This document shows positions 17,720 to 28,100 of a stretch of DNA of 64,000 nt, piece after piece; position 1 is the stretch's first letter, and each line of letters starts with the position of its first letter. The translations under genes were made by a program, and so were the position numbers. Under the pieces are notes generated by a model that was given only the letters and a program-made list of their open reading frames with translations, searched no databases and was not told the origin of the DNA. The DNA is from Nostoc sp. ATCC 53789 (GTDB lineage Bacteria > Cyanobacteriota > Cyanobacteriia > Cyanobacteriales > Nostocaceae): NCBI RefSeq assembly GCF_009873495.1, contig NZ_CP046703.1, positions 7,126,001 to 7,190,000 on the forward strand. Direction: 5' to 3'.

Positions 17720-18217
17720 TTATCTAGAACGAGTACCCGTTACTTCATTAGGATCGCTATAAGCCCGGACTTTATCACGATTACGAGCCAGACCTGCTAA
17801 ACCGGCTAGACCAAGTAAACCTAGCCAACCCCAATCGAAACCGCGATCGCTAGTTCTTTCGGAAGTTGTAACACCTGCATTCCTGTTAGTACCTGTAGTG
17901 TCAGTACCTGAGCTAGTACCTGTTGTACCAGTTCCTGTGGTATCAGAACCTGAGCCAGTACCCGTAGTTCCAGTACCTGTGGTATCAGTACCTGTAGTTC
18001 CAGTACCTAAACCAGAACCTGAGCCAGTGCCTGTAGTTCCAGTCCCTGAGCCAGTACCTGTAGTTCCAGTCCCTGAACTACTGCCACTACTAGAACCTCC
18101 ACTACCTGAGCCTCCACTTTGGGCAAAAACAGAAGGAGGTAAAGATACAGAAGCGAAACTGATGGCAAAGACAGTAGCTAGAACAGTTTTAGAGAAATCA
18201 AAAGGCTTCATGGTCAT
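17720..18217 (-). CDS. Gly/Thr/Ser-rich exported protein with WGxxGxxG-type C-terminus
   Basis: A 165-residue secreted protein. A signal peptide (residues ~10-32, ending VFAQS) is followed by a low-complexity GTGTTGTGSG repeat of ~75 residues. The C-terminus has a Gly-rich hydrophobic segment, DWGWLGLLGLAGLAGL, then an Arg-rich tail. This layout matches the WGxxGxxG-CTERM class of presumed sorting signals in cyanobacteria and other bacteria. The protein probably sits at the membrane or cell surface with a flexible Gly/Thr stalk. No enzymatic domain is present. The long plus-strand ORF opposite is only its antisense. Confidence 0.75.
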   Translation of the reverse strand: MTMKPFDFSKTVLATVFAISFASVSLPPSVFAQSGGSGSGGSSSGSSSGTGTTGTGSGTGTTGTGSGSGLGTGTTGTDTTGTGTTGTGSGSDTTGTGTTGTSSGTDTTGTNRNAGVTTSERTSDRGFDWGWLGLLGLAGLAGLARNRDKVRAYSDPNEVTGTRSR

Positions 18218-18339
18218 AGTTCCGTTTATGTTTTAGATTTGTGTGGTTGATTGATGTTCAAAACTGATATTTCCTACTTAATCCAGTGCTAAGTTAAGTA
18301 ACTTTTGACAATCAAGATAGATGTAGAAGTTTTTCACTT

Positions 18340-18504
18340 AGAGGATGTTTGAAAAGTCTTCTTGTCGGTATCAAAAGTTCTAGATTCTCCTAAATCCCTT
18401 TTAGAAAGGGGGACTTTGATTCCGGTTCCCCCTTTTTTTAAGGGGGGTTAGGGGGGATCTCAAAGTGCCTAAATTCACAGTAAAACACTTTTCAAACAAC
18501 CTCT
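18340..18504. repeat. 165-bp inverted-repeat element, family A copy 2
   Basis: AGAGGATGTTTGAAAAGT and ACTTTTCAAACAACCTCT form the ends. It has the same length as copy 1 (3341-3505) but the opposite orientation, judged from the GGATG/GGTTG difference in the ends and from the interior. The rest of 18217-18818 is AT-rich and without visible features. Confidence 0.75.
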
Positions 18505-18817
18505 TAGTTTGTGTTGGAAAAGTTGAAAGCATTTGAAGCTCCCATAACACATAAATATTCGTCAGATTCAAACTAATTCATAATCAGTAATTACTTATTT
18601 ATGATTAAGAAGCTACTAGCAAAGTCGCTTGCTCACAAAAAAACAAGTAATAAAAATTAATCTTACTGATGTAAAAACATTTATATTCACTTGCGTTCTA
18701 CTTTTTAATTACTTATTATGAATTATTTTCTCATTCCTAATTAATATAACAGCTAGTTTTTTGCCGCACTTCTACCATAGGACTAAACCTACTTCTATCG
18801 CAGGCATTACTTTTACA

Positions 18818-19078
18818 TTAATTAAATTTAGTCTGTGAACATGAAAATAACGAAACGTTTTGCAGCTTACAATCCGATAAGCACGACTCAAGATAATCAC
18901 AATCTTCACACTGGATATATTTCCCTGGATTAGCACATCCACAGGCAGGGTTCACAAAACATTCAGAAGGATCTTGAGGTGTTCGAGATTTTTTGAATAG
19001 AAAGTATAAAGCTGCTTCTTTTATACAAAAAATCAAATCTTTAAGCATAAACTTCCGTACCAATCCTAATAAGTACAA
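18818..19078 (-). CDS. Possible small cysteine-rich protein
   Basis: An 86-residue ORF; an internal methionine at residue 11 is an equally good start. The middle has nine cysteines in a compact pattern (CFVNPACGCANPG, then CEDCDYLESCLSDCK), which looks selected rather than random and could bind zinc or an Fe-S cluster. I do not recognise the family. It lies downstream of devA on the same strand, about 315 bases away, with AT-rich and featureless DNA between them. Coding status is uncertain. Confidence 0.4.
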   Translation of the reverse strand: MYLLGLVRKFMLKDLIFCIKEAALYFLFKKSRTPQDPSECFVNPACGCANPGKYIQCEDCDYLESCLSDCKLQNVSLFSCSQTKFN

Positions 19079-19393
19079 CGATTTTTGGATTTTTTGATGA
19101 GTTTATATTTTTATTGGTTTTTTATTTATTTTTAGATACATATTATAAAGTTAAACAGCTAAATGATCGCAAAAAATAAGAGTATATTTAAAAATACTCT
19201 ACAATATTATTTCACCTTATAACTTATAACTTCATACTCTAGATGTGTCTTATTCTAGACTTAAGGAATATTGTTTCACTATAATAACTAATACAAATTC
19301 TTTACCCTGTACTTCTCTGCTGGATAATTGTACCAAAATTAAACTAAATTAGTATTCCTAAAGGCATATTCAGATTTTACAGGTATTTAGTTA

Positions 19394-20098
19394 TCATCCA
19401 TTTGGTAGATGACAAACCTCTTTGACCAGATAACCATCTTCCATCTGAATTATGCGATCGGCAATATCTAAAATTCTGTTGTCGTGAGTGACCATTAAGA
19501 TAGCACAATTCTGTTCTTTAGCTAATTTCTGCATTAGGGTGACAACATCTCTGCCTGTCTTACTGTCTAAAGCAGCTGTGGGCTCATCAGCTAAAACTAA
19601 TTTTGGATGGCTTACTAAAGCACGAGCAATTGCTACCCGTTGTTTTTGTCCCCCTGAGAGATCAGATGGGTAATAATTAACTCTATTCTCTAATTTAACC
19701 GCATTTAGTATAGCTTCTGATTTACTGCGAGCTTCCCATTCAGAAATATTTTTGTGTAATTCTAGCGACATTTGAACATTTTGTCTGGCTGTTAAGAAAT
19801 CTAATAAGTTATGAGCTTGGAAAATATATCCAATGTGGCGGCGTACTTTAACTAATTGCTCGTTACTAGCTCCAGAAAGCTCTTGACCTAAAAATTTAAG
19901 GCTTCCCTCTTGGACAGACCGTAACCCACCAATTAAAGTTAGTAAAGTTGTTTTTCCTGAACCTGATGGCCCAGTCATAATCACAATTTCTCCAAATTTG
20001 ATATTAAAATTAATATCGAATAATATTTGACTTCGTACTTTTTTCTCGCCGAAGTAGTGATTCAGATCGCTAATATTCACAATAAACTTTGTTTTCAT
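19394..20098 (-). CDS. devA: DevA-type ABC transporter ATP-binding protein
   Basis: The ATPase subunit (234 residues) of a MacB/LolD-like exporter. Walker A is GPSGSGKTTLL (~39-49), the signature is LSGGQKQRVAIARAL, and Walker B is LVLADEPTAALD followed by the H-loop MVTHD. In Nostoc/Anabaena, DevBCA exports heterocyst glycolipids with an outer-membrane TolC-like factor. These genomes hold several DevBCA paralogues, so this set need not be the heterocyst one. It is the last of three genes transcribed devB-devC-devA, 134 bases after devC. Confidence 0.85.
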   Translation of the reverse strand: MKTKFIVNISDLNHYFGEKKVRSQILFDINFNIKFGEIVIMTGPSGSGKTTLLTLIGGLRSVQEGSLKFLGQELSGASNEQLVKVRRHIGYIFQAHNLLDFLTARQNVQMSLELHKNISEWEARSKSEAILNAVKLENRVNYYPSDLSGGQKQRVAIARALVSHPKLVLADEPTAALDSKTGRDVVTLMQKLAKEQNCAILMVTHDNRILDIADRIIQMEDGYLVKEVCHLPNG

Positions 20099-20232
20099 GA
20101 TTTTCTCAGATATATATGACTCATATTTGATTTTTGCGAAGCTAGGTACAACTCAAAGAGCTTTATTGTCTATTAACTATCTATCGCACTTGCGCTGCAC
20201 GAACAGAAATTAAAGCGGACTGCTATGTAAAA

Positions 20233-21405
20233 TTAAAAAATATCGGCTGGATCTACATTTCGGAGTTTGTTTGTAGATAAGAATCCAGAAGTTAAGCACA
20301 TTAATGTTGCTGAGATTAATACTAGAATGGCTTTATCTGTACTCATAATAACTGGTAATTTAGTAGCATTCTTTGATATATCATATAAGGCTATAGATAT
20401 AGCCAAACCTGGAATATAACCTAGAGATGCTAAGATTAAAGCTTGTTGAAAAACTACACTTAATAAGTATTTGTTTTTGAATCCCATTGCTTTTAAGGTT
20501 GCATATTCAGTTAAATGACTAGAAATATTACTATAAAGAATTTGATAAACAACGATCACACCAACAACAAACCCCATTAATACCATCAGATTAAACACGA
20601 ATCCAATGGGTGTTCTAAGGGACCAATAAGTTTTTTCCAAAGCAATAAAATCTTTGCGAGTAATTACTTTTACGTCTTTGGGTAACTTGGCTGATAAATC
20701 TGCAAAAACTTTTTGTTGGTCGGTATTAGGTTTGAGTTTAATTAATCCTATATCTATCTTTTGTGCCGGACGGTCTTGAAATATTCTGAGGAAAGTTGAA
20801 GAACTAACGATTAAATTCCCATCAACACCAAAAGAAGGTCCGAGGCGAAATAAACCACCAATCTTAACTTTGTAACCAACTAATCCAGTATAGCTGAATA
20901 TTTCAACTTTTATAACTTTACCTTGTTCAAAATCTTTAGCGATCGCTCCAAATTCGGGACGAGAATCGCGGTCAAACAAAACGACATTAGGAATTCTAAT
21001 TAAATCAAGTTTTTCTTCAATATTTGGAAATTTAAAAACTGATTTAACTGGGTCAAATCCCAGCACATATAATGGAAATTTTAAACCATTGTTGGGATTT
21101 TTAAATTTGGCAAATTGTACATATAAAGGGCTAACTGATTCTACACTATCGAAACCTAATACTTGATATAAATTCGAACGAAAAAAGCTCTGATTTGATG
21201 TTAAGGATTTATATTGGGCACTAATTAAAAATAAGTCTCCTTCTAGATTCTTATGCAACTGCGTAGCACTGTCATAAAGAGCAGCTTGGAAACCAATTTG
21301 CATAAACATGAGAACTGCAACAAAAGCAATCCCAGCTAAAGCTACAAGAAAGCGAATTTTTTGTCTGGCTAATTGTAACCAAGCTAAGGGGATATTGAGA
21401 ATCAT
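20233..21405 (-). CDS. devC: DevC-type ABC transporter permease
   Basis: A 390-residue FtsX/MacB-type permease. One N-terminal membrane helix (~16-38) precedes a large extracytoplasmic domain (~40-260), and three C-terminal helices follow (about 270-295, 318-345, 355-380; e.g. FVFNLMVLMGFVVGVIVVYQIL). This is the normal DevC layout. It forms the membrane channel with DevA, while DevB bridges to the outer membrane. It lies 150 bases downstream of devB on the same strand. Confidence 0.85.
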   Translation of the reverse strand: MILNIPLAWLQLARQKIRFLVALAGIAFVAVLMFMQIGFQAALYDSATQLHKNLEGDLFLISAQYKSLTSNQSFFRSNLYQVLGFDSVESVSPLYVQFAKFKNPNNGLKFPLYVLGFDPVKSVFKFPNIEEKLDLIRIPNVVLFDRDSRPEFGAIAKDFEQGKVIKVEIFSYTGLVGYKVKIGGLFRLGPSFGVDGNLIVSSSTFLRIFQDRPAQKIDIGLIKLKPNTDQQKVFADLSAKLPKDVKVITRKDFIALEKTYWSLRTPIGFVFNLMVLMGFVVGVIVVYQILYSNISSHLTEYATLKAMGFKNKYLLSVVFQQALILASLGYIPGLAISIALYDISKNATKLPVIMSTDKAILVLISATLMCLTSGFLSTNKLRNVDPADIF

Positions 21406-21555
21406 TTAGTAAACCTCAAAGATGAAAATTAGACTAAATTAAGAAAGAATGCTTTGTTTAAATCAAGGATTTTCTGTTAAAGCGTAGCCAATTACGAATT
21501 AGTATTAGGTAGGGTAGGGATGTTCAATGAGTTAACAAAGCTTTCTTGAGAAGTT

Positions 21556-22761
21556 CTAAATATCAATAATTACCTCTACCTGTAAATCAGTCAGACCAGC
21601 AACTTGCTGGTTATCTTGAAGATTATCAATACGAATTTTTACATCAACTATTTTGTTATCTGTGTCTGCTTGAGGGTTGTTATTAAAGATATTTTGTTTG
21701 CCAACTTGTAAACCAATATCTGTAACTTTTCCTCGTAATTTCCCTGGTAAAGCATCGCTAGTAATAATCGCCGACTGACCGATACGGACTTTTTTAATAT
21801 CAGTTTCATAGACTTCTGCTACCACATACATCTGTTGTGTGCGACCTAAATCAGCTATTCCTGTAGTGCCGATAATTTCTCCAGGCCAAGTATTAATTTT
21901 CATGATTTGCCCGGTTATGGGCGATCGCACAATACTTAAATCCCACTCTGCCTTAGCCTGGTTAACTGAGGCTAATGCACTTTCAACATCAGCTTGTGCT
22001 GTTGCTATATCGGTAGGACGAACCTCAGCAATACTCTTGAGTCTGGCTTTGGCCTCGATTAACTGCTTTTGAAGAGTTTCTATAGTGCGCTTGAGAGAAG
22101 CTTTAGCTTCATTGAGTTGCTGTTGAACTGTATCGACTCGCAAACGTTTAGTATCTGCGTCGGAGGCTGAAATCGCACCATCTTTATATAACTGCTGATA
22201 TCGCTGATTTTCGCTTTCAGCATTCCGCCAATCAGCCTGTAAGCGAGCGATCGTTGCTTCTTGAGCAGAAGTTTCTCCGCGCAACTCAGCTTCTAAACGA
22301 GCAATGGTTGCTTTTTGTGCAGATATATCTCCAGCTTTTGCGCCAGCTTTTACCTGGTTAAGACTAGCTTGAGCAACTAAGACTTGTTGTTGGGCTTTTT
22401 CTAAAGCTGCAAGACGAGGAAAGTAACTGTCAAGCATTGCAACTACTTGCCCCTGTCGTACTCTGTCTCCTTTGTTTACCATAAGTTTTGTTACCCTAAC
22501 ACCCCCTTGGGACTCTGGAGCCGATAGACGAATAACCTCTCCTTGAGGTTCTAAACGTCCTAATGCTGCAATAGTAGTCCTTTTAGGAGAACTACGTGGG
22601 GTAGCTATAGGCTGTACTTTCGAGGACAACTGAAATCGTGAAAAGGTATAGAAAGAGGCTGCACCAGTAGCTACAGTCATAGTAGTTGCTAATATAACTG
22701 GCCACCAAAATACAGGTTTAATGAATGGTTTAATGAATGAATGTTTTTGTTTTTGTACCAT
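21556..22761 (-). CDS. devB: DevB-type membrane fusion (HlyD) protein
   Basis: A 401-residue periplasmic adaptor. A cytoplasmic Lys-rich start and one membrane anchor (~18-38) precede a lipoyl half-motif (RVRQGQVVAMLD), a long alpha-helical hairpin (~110-260, rich in Ala/Gln/Glu) and the second lipoyl half with beta-barrel (SIVRSPITGQIMKI). DevB hexamers connect the inner-membrane pump to TolC. It is the first gene of the devBCA set. The nearest large plus-strand cluster is the polyketide synthase 2.4 kb upstream, suggesting but not proving that this exporter handles its product. Confidence 0.87.
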   Translation of the reverse strand: MVQKQKHSFIKPFIKPVFWWPVILATTMTVATGAASFYTFSRFQLSSKVQPIATPRSSPKRTTIAALGRLEPQGEVIRLSAPESQGGVRVTKLMVNKGDRVRQGQVVAMLDSYFPRLAALEKAQQQVLVAQASLNQVKAGAKAGDISAQKATIARLEAELRGETSAQEATIARLQADWRNAESENQRYQQLYKDGAISASDADTKRLRVDTVQQQLNEAKASLKRTIETLQKQLIEAKARLKSIAEVRPTDIATAQADVESALASVNQAKAEWDLSIVRSPITGQIMKINTWPGEIIGTTGIADLGRTQQMYVVAEVYETDIKKVRIGQSAIITSDALPGKLRGKVTDIGLQVGKQNIFNNNPQADTDNKIVDVKIRIDNLQDNQQVAGLTDLQVEVIIDI

Positions 22762-23057
22762 AATTACCTATTCCAAATTAGCGATGTCTGAGAACAAGGT
22801 CTTTCCAAATTATTCAGAAATAGCAGAGATGAAATTAGACCTTATATCATGCCAAGATGAACACTCTAATTCAGCTTGAAGCGGGTAAAAGTGACTATTT
22901 TGAATTAGTGAATTAAGCCCCCCTTCACGAGAGGGGGGGGTTAGGAGCTTCCAAAGCTAGATATTACTAACATCAATCATATTGATCCATCAATCCGTTA
23001 GTAAATCAACTCTGGATGAAGCCGTTTGGTACTTTATGTATCTAGCCAGAGGTAGCT

Positions 23058-23381
23058 TTATTTGTTAAGAACTGCCTCTTTTTTACTTTTAACGATCGCC
23101 AGATATTCGTTGCGAGTTCCATCTATGCGATAGTGGTCGCAAATTTGGCAGAGTTTCAAGATATCCAATCGACTAAATACTTTTTGATGTTCAATGCCGT
23201 TGTCATTTCTCCACCGCCAGAAAGTTGTCCGATCAATGCGGCGATTACTTTCAGGCCATCTTCGTCGAGATAAAAAATCTACCAGTTCATCTTCATAAAA
23301 TGAGTAGCCTTTTGGTAGCTTCAGGAGTTCTTCTCTTAACTCAATTAGCGGGATGAGTGGATCTAGCTCAGATAGTCTCAT
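23058..23381 (-). CDS. Hypothetical protein, possible DNA-binding
   Basis: A 107-residue basic protein I do not recognise. The central part (RRRWPESNRRIDRTTFWRWR) is rich in Arg and Trp. The N-terminal LPKGYSFYEDELVDFL segment plus that region would fit a small winged or helix-turn-helix fold of MerR-like size, but this is only an impression. It is co-directional with devB, whose start lies ~300 bases downstream, so a regulatory link is possible. The gap between them contains an opposed CCCCCCTT/GGGGGGGG tract near 22919-22942. Confidence 0.5.
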   Translation of the reverse strand: MRLSELDPLIPLIELREELLKLPKGYSFYEDELVDFLSRRRWPESNRRIDRTTFWRWRNDNGIEHQKVFSRLDILKLCQICDHYRIDGTRNEYLAIVKSKKEAVLNK

Positions 23382-24206
23382 ACCAGCAAACCCTTATATT
23401 TTCGTGACAGTCTAATTATGCAGAAGGCTTCATACAATACGGATCATTGCATTAAATCACATTGTCATACTGCGCGTTTACGAATGTATAGAGTGACCAG
23501 CAATCAGGTGAATTTATATTTATATTCTCCCTATTCATGTATCTCTCCGCCTTCTTAAACAAACAGTATTGAATTACATTATTTAATCACTTACGATAAA
23601 CCGATTGATACTCAATTGCAATCTATATGCAACAGTTGTGAATAGAAATAGCTAGCAATATCATCGATAAAATTTATGAGAAATAATTGCGATCTTTGAT
23701 CACTTTTTAACACTGTTATGTCCTCGCTCTTACTCAGCATATCAAAATAACTCTTTGCTTGATGATGGGTCTGTTGTCCGCTAGTGTTTTTCATTCTTTA
23801 GATATAGTTACTAGTGGTTATTGTTACATTGCAAACAGAATTACTTCTTTAAGAATAAAAATCCTTAAAAAATGTCTTATTGATTAATACATAATCTTTA
23901 AAAAAAATAAATCGACTTTTGGATAGATGTAAAAACTATAGCATTACCTCACGGTTACTTAGCTTATTTAATTGGCTATTATCTCTATTTTTCAATAAGC
24001 AAATAAATTAACAAGAGGCTAATGTTGTTGATATTTTAATACTTTTTCTCAGTATTTTTTCGAGCAAGCTGTGATTGCTAAATTGAAGATATATGCAATT
24101 TGTATGCAATTCGAGTAATGTATTTTTGTTATGTGACATACTAATTGAAAAGAGTTCTAATAGTTATGTGAGTAACAGCGATCGCCCCCTAAAGACCCTA
24201 GATAAA
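23382..24206. other. AT-rich gene-free stretch, 825 bp
   Basis: AT-rich throughout. A 60-codon minus-strand ORF (23612-23794) has no supporting features. I see no RNA gene or repeat. Confidence 0.5.
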
Positions 24207-24491
24207 ATGAAACTACAGCGATTCATGCTCTCATTGCCAAGCTTTGATAACCAGCGACTGATTTTTCATGCAGCTCGCCAGACTCTTCGCAAAGCTGAGA
24301 TGGCCCGCGTTGCCGTGCGTGAATGGCTCAATCAACATGATTGTGAGCTAGAAGAGTGGAAAACAAAAAAAGCTTCTGAGCTGGGAATTAGTATTAGTAG
24401 GCTTGAGCAAAAGCTATTAGCTGCTGCTCAAAACCAGGCGATAAGTAATAAGACAGATGACAATTTTAATTCCGAGAATGATTCTGTATAA
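24207..24491 (+). CDS. Hypothetical helical protein, 94 aa
   Basis: The frame is open from 24093, but the ATG at 24207 (MKLQRFMLSLPSFDNQRL) starts where the composition becomes protein-like; the preceding 38 codons are low quality. The protein is basic and mostly helical (FHAARQTLRKAEMARVAVREW, then a Lys/Glu-rich stretch), with a polar acidic tail. It could be a small nucleic-acid-binding or partner protein, but I do not recognise it. It is the last gene before the polyketide cluster, 660 bases ahead of the synthase, and points the same way. Confidence 0.5.
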   Translation: MKLQRFMLSLPSFDNQRLIFHAARQTLRKAEMARVAVREWLNQHDCELEEWKTKKASELGISISRLEQKLLAAAQNQAISNKTDDNFNSENDSV

Positions 24492-25151
24492 GTTTATATG
24501 TAGGTTCTGATCTATTTACCCAATTGCAATCAGAAAATGCACTTTTCTAAGCTATTTTTGAGGGTTCGCACTAATCATTAAAGTGCTTAGAAAAGCCTAA
24601 CTACAAACTTATTTACCCAGCAAATGTAATGAGATGAACCACAGAGACGCAGAGAACACAGAGTCAGAGACAAAAAAAGAGTTCGAGCTGACAGACTACT
24701 AGTACCGTTATTGAAATGGACTAATAAATTATGCCCAATAACATTTTACCTCTCAAGAGCGATACCGTTGTATATAAGTTGTATATCAATTGTAATGGAG
24801 AATTAAACAGCCTAATATTAACTACAATTGATAAGTTAAGATGTTAGCTGGATGAAAACATCCAATTTATATCTGATTAACAACTTATGTTGTAATGTTG
24901 AAGCCATTTCCAATTTAGAGCAATTCTTTAGCTCAAAATAAATCTGAATTCTACATTTAGACTTCAGGATATCCTCACTAAAATCTCTTGAAGTTTTGTT
25001 TATGGCTTCTGAACCTCAAGTAAAGGCATATCGCTTACCATCAATAGCCCCTAGCCTTACCTAAAAAATAATCGCGTCTTTCTCTATTTGTAGAGATGGT
25101 AATTTTATTATCATCTTTACATCTCAAAAATCTAATAGTGAAGAAAAAGTC
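24492..25151. other. Long leader region before the polyketide synthase
   Basis: 660 bp without a gene. A short patch at 24636-24670 matches the common 'AACCACAGAGACGCAGAG' dispersed repeat. The rest is AT-rich and presumably holds the promoter of the cluster; no motif could be assigned. Confidence 0.45.
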
Positions 25152-28100
25152 ATGACTGCTTCTAGAATTGAAGCTGTTTTAGCGCAGTTGCAAGAAGAAG
25201 TTAGCAATTGTGAACAGGCTCTACTCAAGCTCATACAGGTGAAAAAAGTTATGGTTGAGAATGCACCGTTAACCAGCGAAATAAATAGACCTCAGCAAAA
25301 AACAGATATTGCAATTATTGGGATGGCTTCTATCTTTCCCCAATCAAAAAATTTACAGGAATATTGGGAAAAAATAATTCATAAAGTTGATTGTATTACT
25401 GATGTTCCCCCTTCGCGTTGGAGTGTAGAGGATTATTATGATCCTAACCCCAGAACACCAGATAAAACATATTGTAAAAGAGGCGGATTTATCCCGGATG
25501 TCAATTTCAATCCGATGGAATTTGGACTGCCACCCAACAGCCTAGAAGTTACAGATATATCGCAATTGCTAGGTTTGATTGTTGCGAAAGCAGCGATGGA
25601 AGATGCAGGTTACGGCGAATCTCGACAGTTTAGTTGCGATATCTACGATCGCCTTCGCCAACGTACTGGTGTAATCTTAGGTGTGGCACTAGGTAGGCAG
25701 TTGGCGGTTCCTCTGACTGCGAGAATGCAGTACCCAATCTGGGAAAAAGTTCTCAAAGGCAGTGGCTTATCTGATGAAGATGCACAAAAAATCATTGAGA
25801 AAATCAAAAGTGCTTATGTGCAGTGGGATGAGAACGCCTTCCCCGGTATGCTCGCAAACGTAGTTACAGGAAGAATTGCTAACCGCCTAGATTTGGGCGG
25901 GACTAACTGTGTAGTCGATGCCGCCTGTGCGAGTTCATTGGGTGCCCTCAAAATGGCAATTAGTGAGCTAACTGAGCATCGAGCCGATATGATGATCACT
26001 GGCGGAGTTGACACCGACAACTCAATTATGGCCTACATGTGCTTCAGCAAAACTCCTGCTGTTTCCCAAGGTGAGAATGTCAAACCTTTCGATGCAGAGT
26101 CTGATGGGATGATGCTAGGCGAAGGTGTGGGAATGTTAGTCCTGAAACGCCTTGAAGATGCCCAGCGAGATAATGACCGAATCTATGCAGTCATCAAAGG
26201 TATTGGCACTTCTAGCGATGGGCGCTATAAAAGCATCTATGCACCGCGTCCAGAAGGTCAAATGAGAGCCTTACATCGTGCTTACGAAGATGCGGGATTT
26301 TCGCCTACAAGTGTTGGTTTGATTGAAGCACACGGCACTGGTACTATGGCTGGAGACCCCGCCGAATTCTCATCTATAAAAGAAGTTTTTGGCGAGAACA
26401 ATCCCAAAAAACAACATATTGCTCTTGGAACTGTCAAATCGCAGATTGGACATACAAAAGCTGCTGCGGGTGCGGCAAGTCTAATCAAAACGGCTTTGGC
26501 TTTACACCACAAAGTATTACCAGCCACGATTAATGTCACCAAACCGCATCCTAAATTAGATATTGATAGTTCCCCATTTTATTTAAATACCGAAACCAGA
26601 CCTTGGATTAGCGGCGATGACCAACCAAGACGTGCAGGGGTAAGTTCTTTTGGCTTTGGTGGCACAAATTATCACGTCGTTTTGGAAGAATACACAAGTC
26701 AACATCAGCAACCCTATCGTTTACACAAACCTTCTCAGTCGGTGTTGCTATTTGCGTCAACACCTGAAGAATTGTTATCGCGCATTCAAGAAATTAGACA
26801 GCAATTGCAATCTGATACGGGAGAACAGCTTTATACAGAATTGATTGCGGCTTCTCAATCTTTAGAAATTCCGGTTACAAATGCCAGACTTGGGTTTGTT
26901 GCTGATTCTCTCACTCAAGCTTGTAACTTGCTGCAAACAAGTATTGACTTGCTCACAAGCAAACTGCAAGCAGAATCATGGGAATATCCCCAAGGAATTT
27001 ACTATCGCAAAACTGGCATAGAAACAGAGGGGAAGGTGGTTGCCCTATTTTCTGGGCAAGGTTCGCAATACTTAGAAATGGGTCGGGAACTCGCGATCAA
27101 CTTCCCTGACTTGGGGCAGACTTATGCTCAAATTGATAACCTTTTACGCGAAGACGGTTTGCAGCCCCTTTCGGAGGTTGTTTTCCCGAACCCTGTGTTT
27201 GATCTAGATCAAAAGACTGCCCAGATGAAGGCGTTGCAGCAAACAGAATATGCACAGCCAGCCATTGGAGCTTTTAGCGCTGGTTTGTACAAGATATTGC
27301 AACAAGCTGGGTTTAAGCCAGATTTCGTGGCTGGACATAGTTTTGGAGAACTGACTGCTTTGTGGGCTGCGGGAGTTTTGAGTGAGAAAGATTACCTGTT
27401 CTTGGTCAAAGCTAGAGGTCAAGCGATGGCTGCACCAAAAGATCCTCTATTGGATGCGGGAGCGATGTTGGCGGTGAAAGGGGATGTAAATCAGGTTACA
27501 GAACTAATTCAGAATTTCCCGCAAGTCACCATTGCTAACTTGAATTCTCCAAATCAGATGGTGTTAGCAGGGACGAAAGCTGAAATTGCTAATGTACAGG
27601 AGGCTCTGAAAACTCAAGGGTTCTCTAGCATTTTGTTGGGAGTTTCCGCAGCTTTTCACACTCCATTAGTGGCTTATGCACAGCAACCCTTTGCCAAAGC
27701 AATTGAGAAAGTTACTTTTAATGAGCCACAAATCCCGGTTTATACAAATGTTACCGGGAAGCGTTACCCAAATGAGCCGCCAGTCATTCAAAAAATCCTC
27801 AAAGATCACCTAAAGAATCAGGTGCTGTTTAAGCAAGAAATTGAAAATATTTATGCTGAAGGCGGTTACTGCTTTATTGAATTTGGGCCGCGAAGCGTTC
27901 TTACCAACTTGGTAAAAGATATCCTGGGCGATCGCCCTCATTTAGCTGTAGCTTTAAATGCTAGTCATCTCAAAGATAGCGATCGCACTTTGCGCCAAGC
28001 TGTTCTACAGTTGCGCGTTGCTGGATTACCTTTGCAAAACTTAGACCCCTATCAACTGGAGTATAAAATCCCAGAAGCTTCTCCAAATCAGCTCTTGAAT

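Noticed and set aside
17898-18236. Plus-strand ORF rich in VPVVPVP
   Set aside because: Antisense of the Gly/Thr repeat of the exported protein on the minus strand; composition is purely repeat-driven.
23612-23794. Minus-strand ORF of 60 codons
   Set aside because: No ribosome site, unremarkable composition, AT-rich surroundings.
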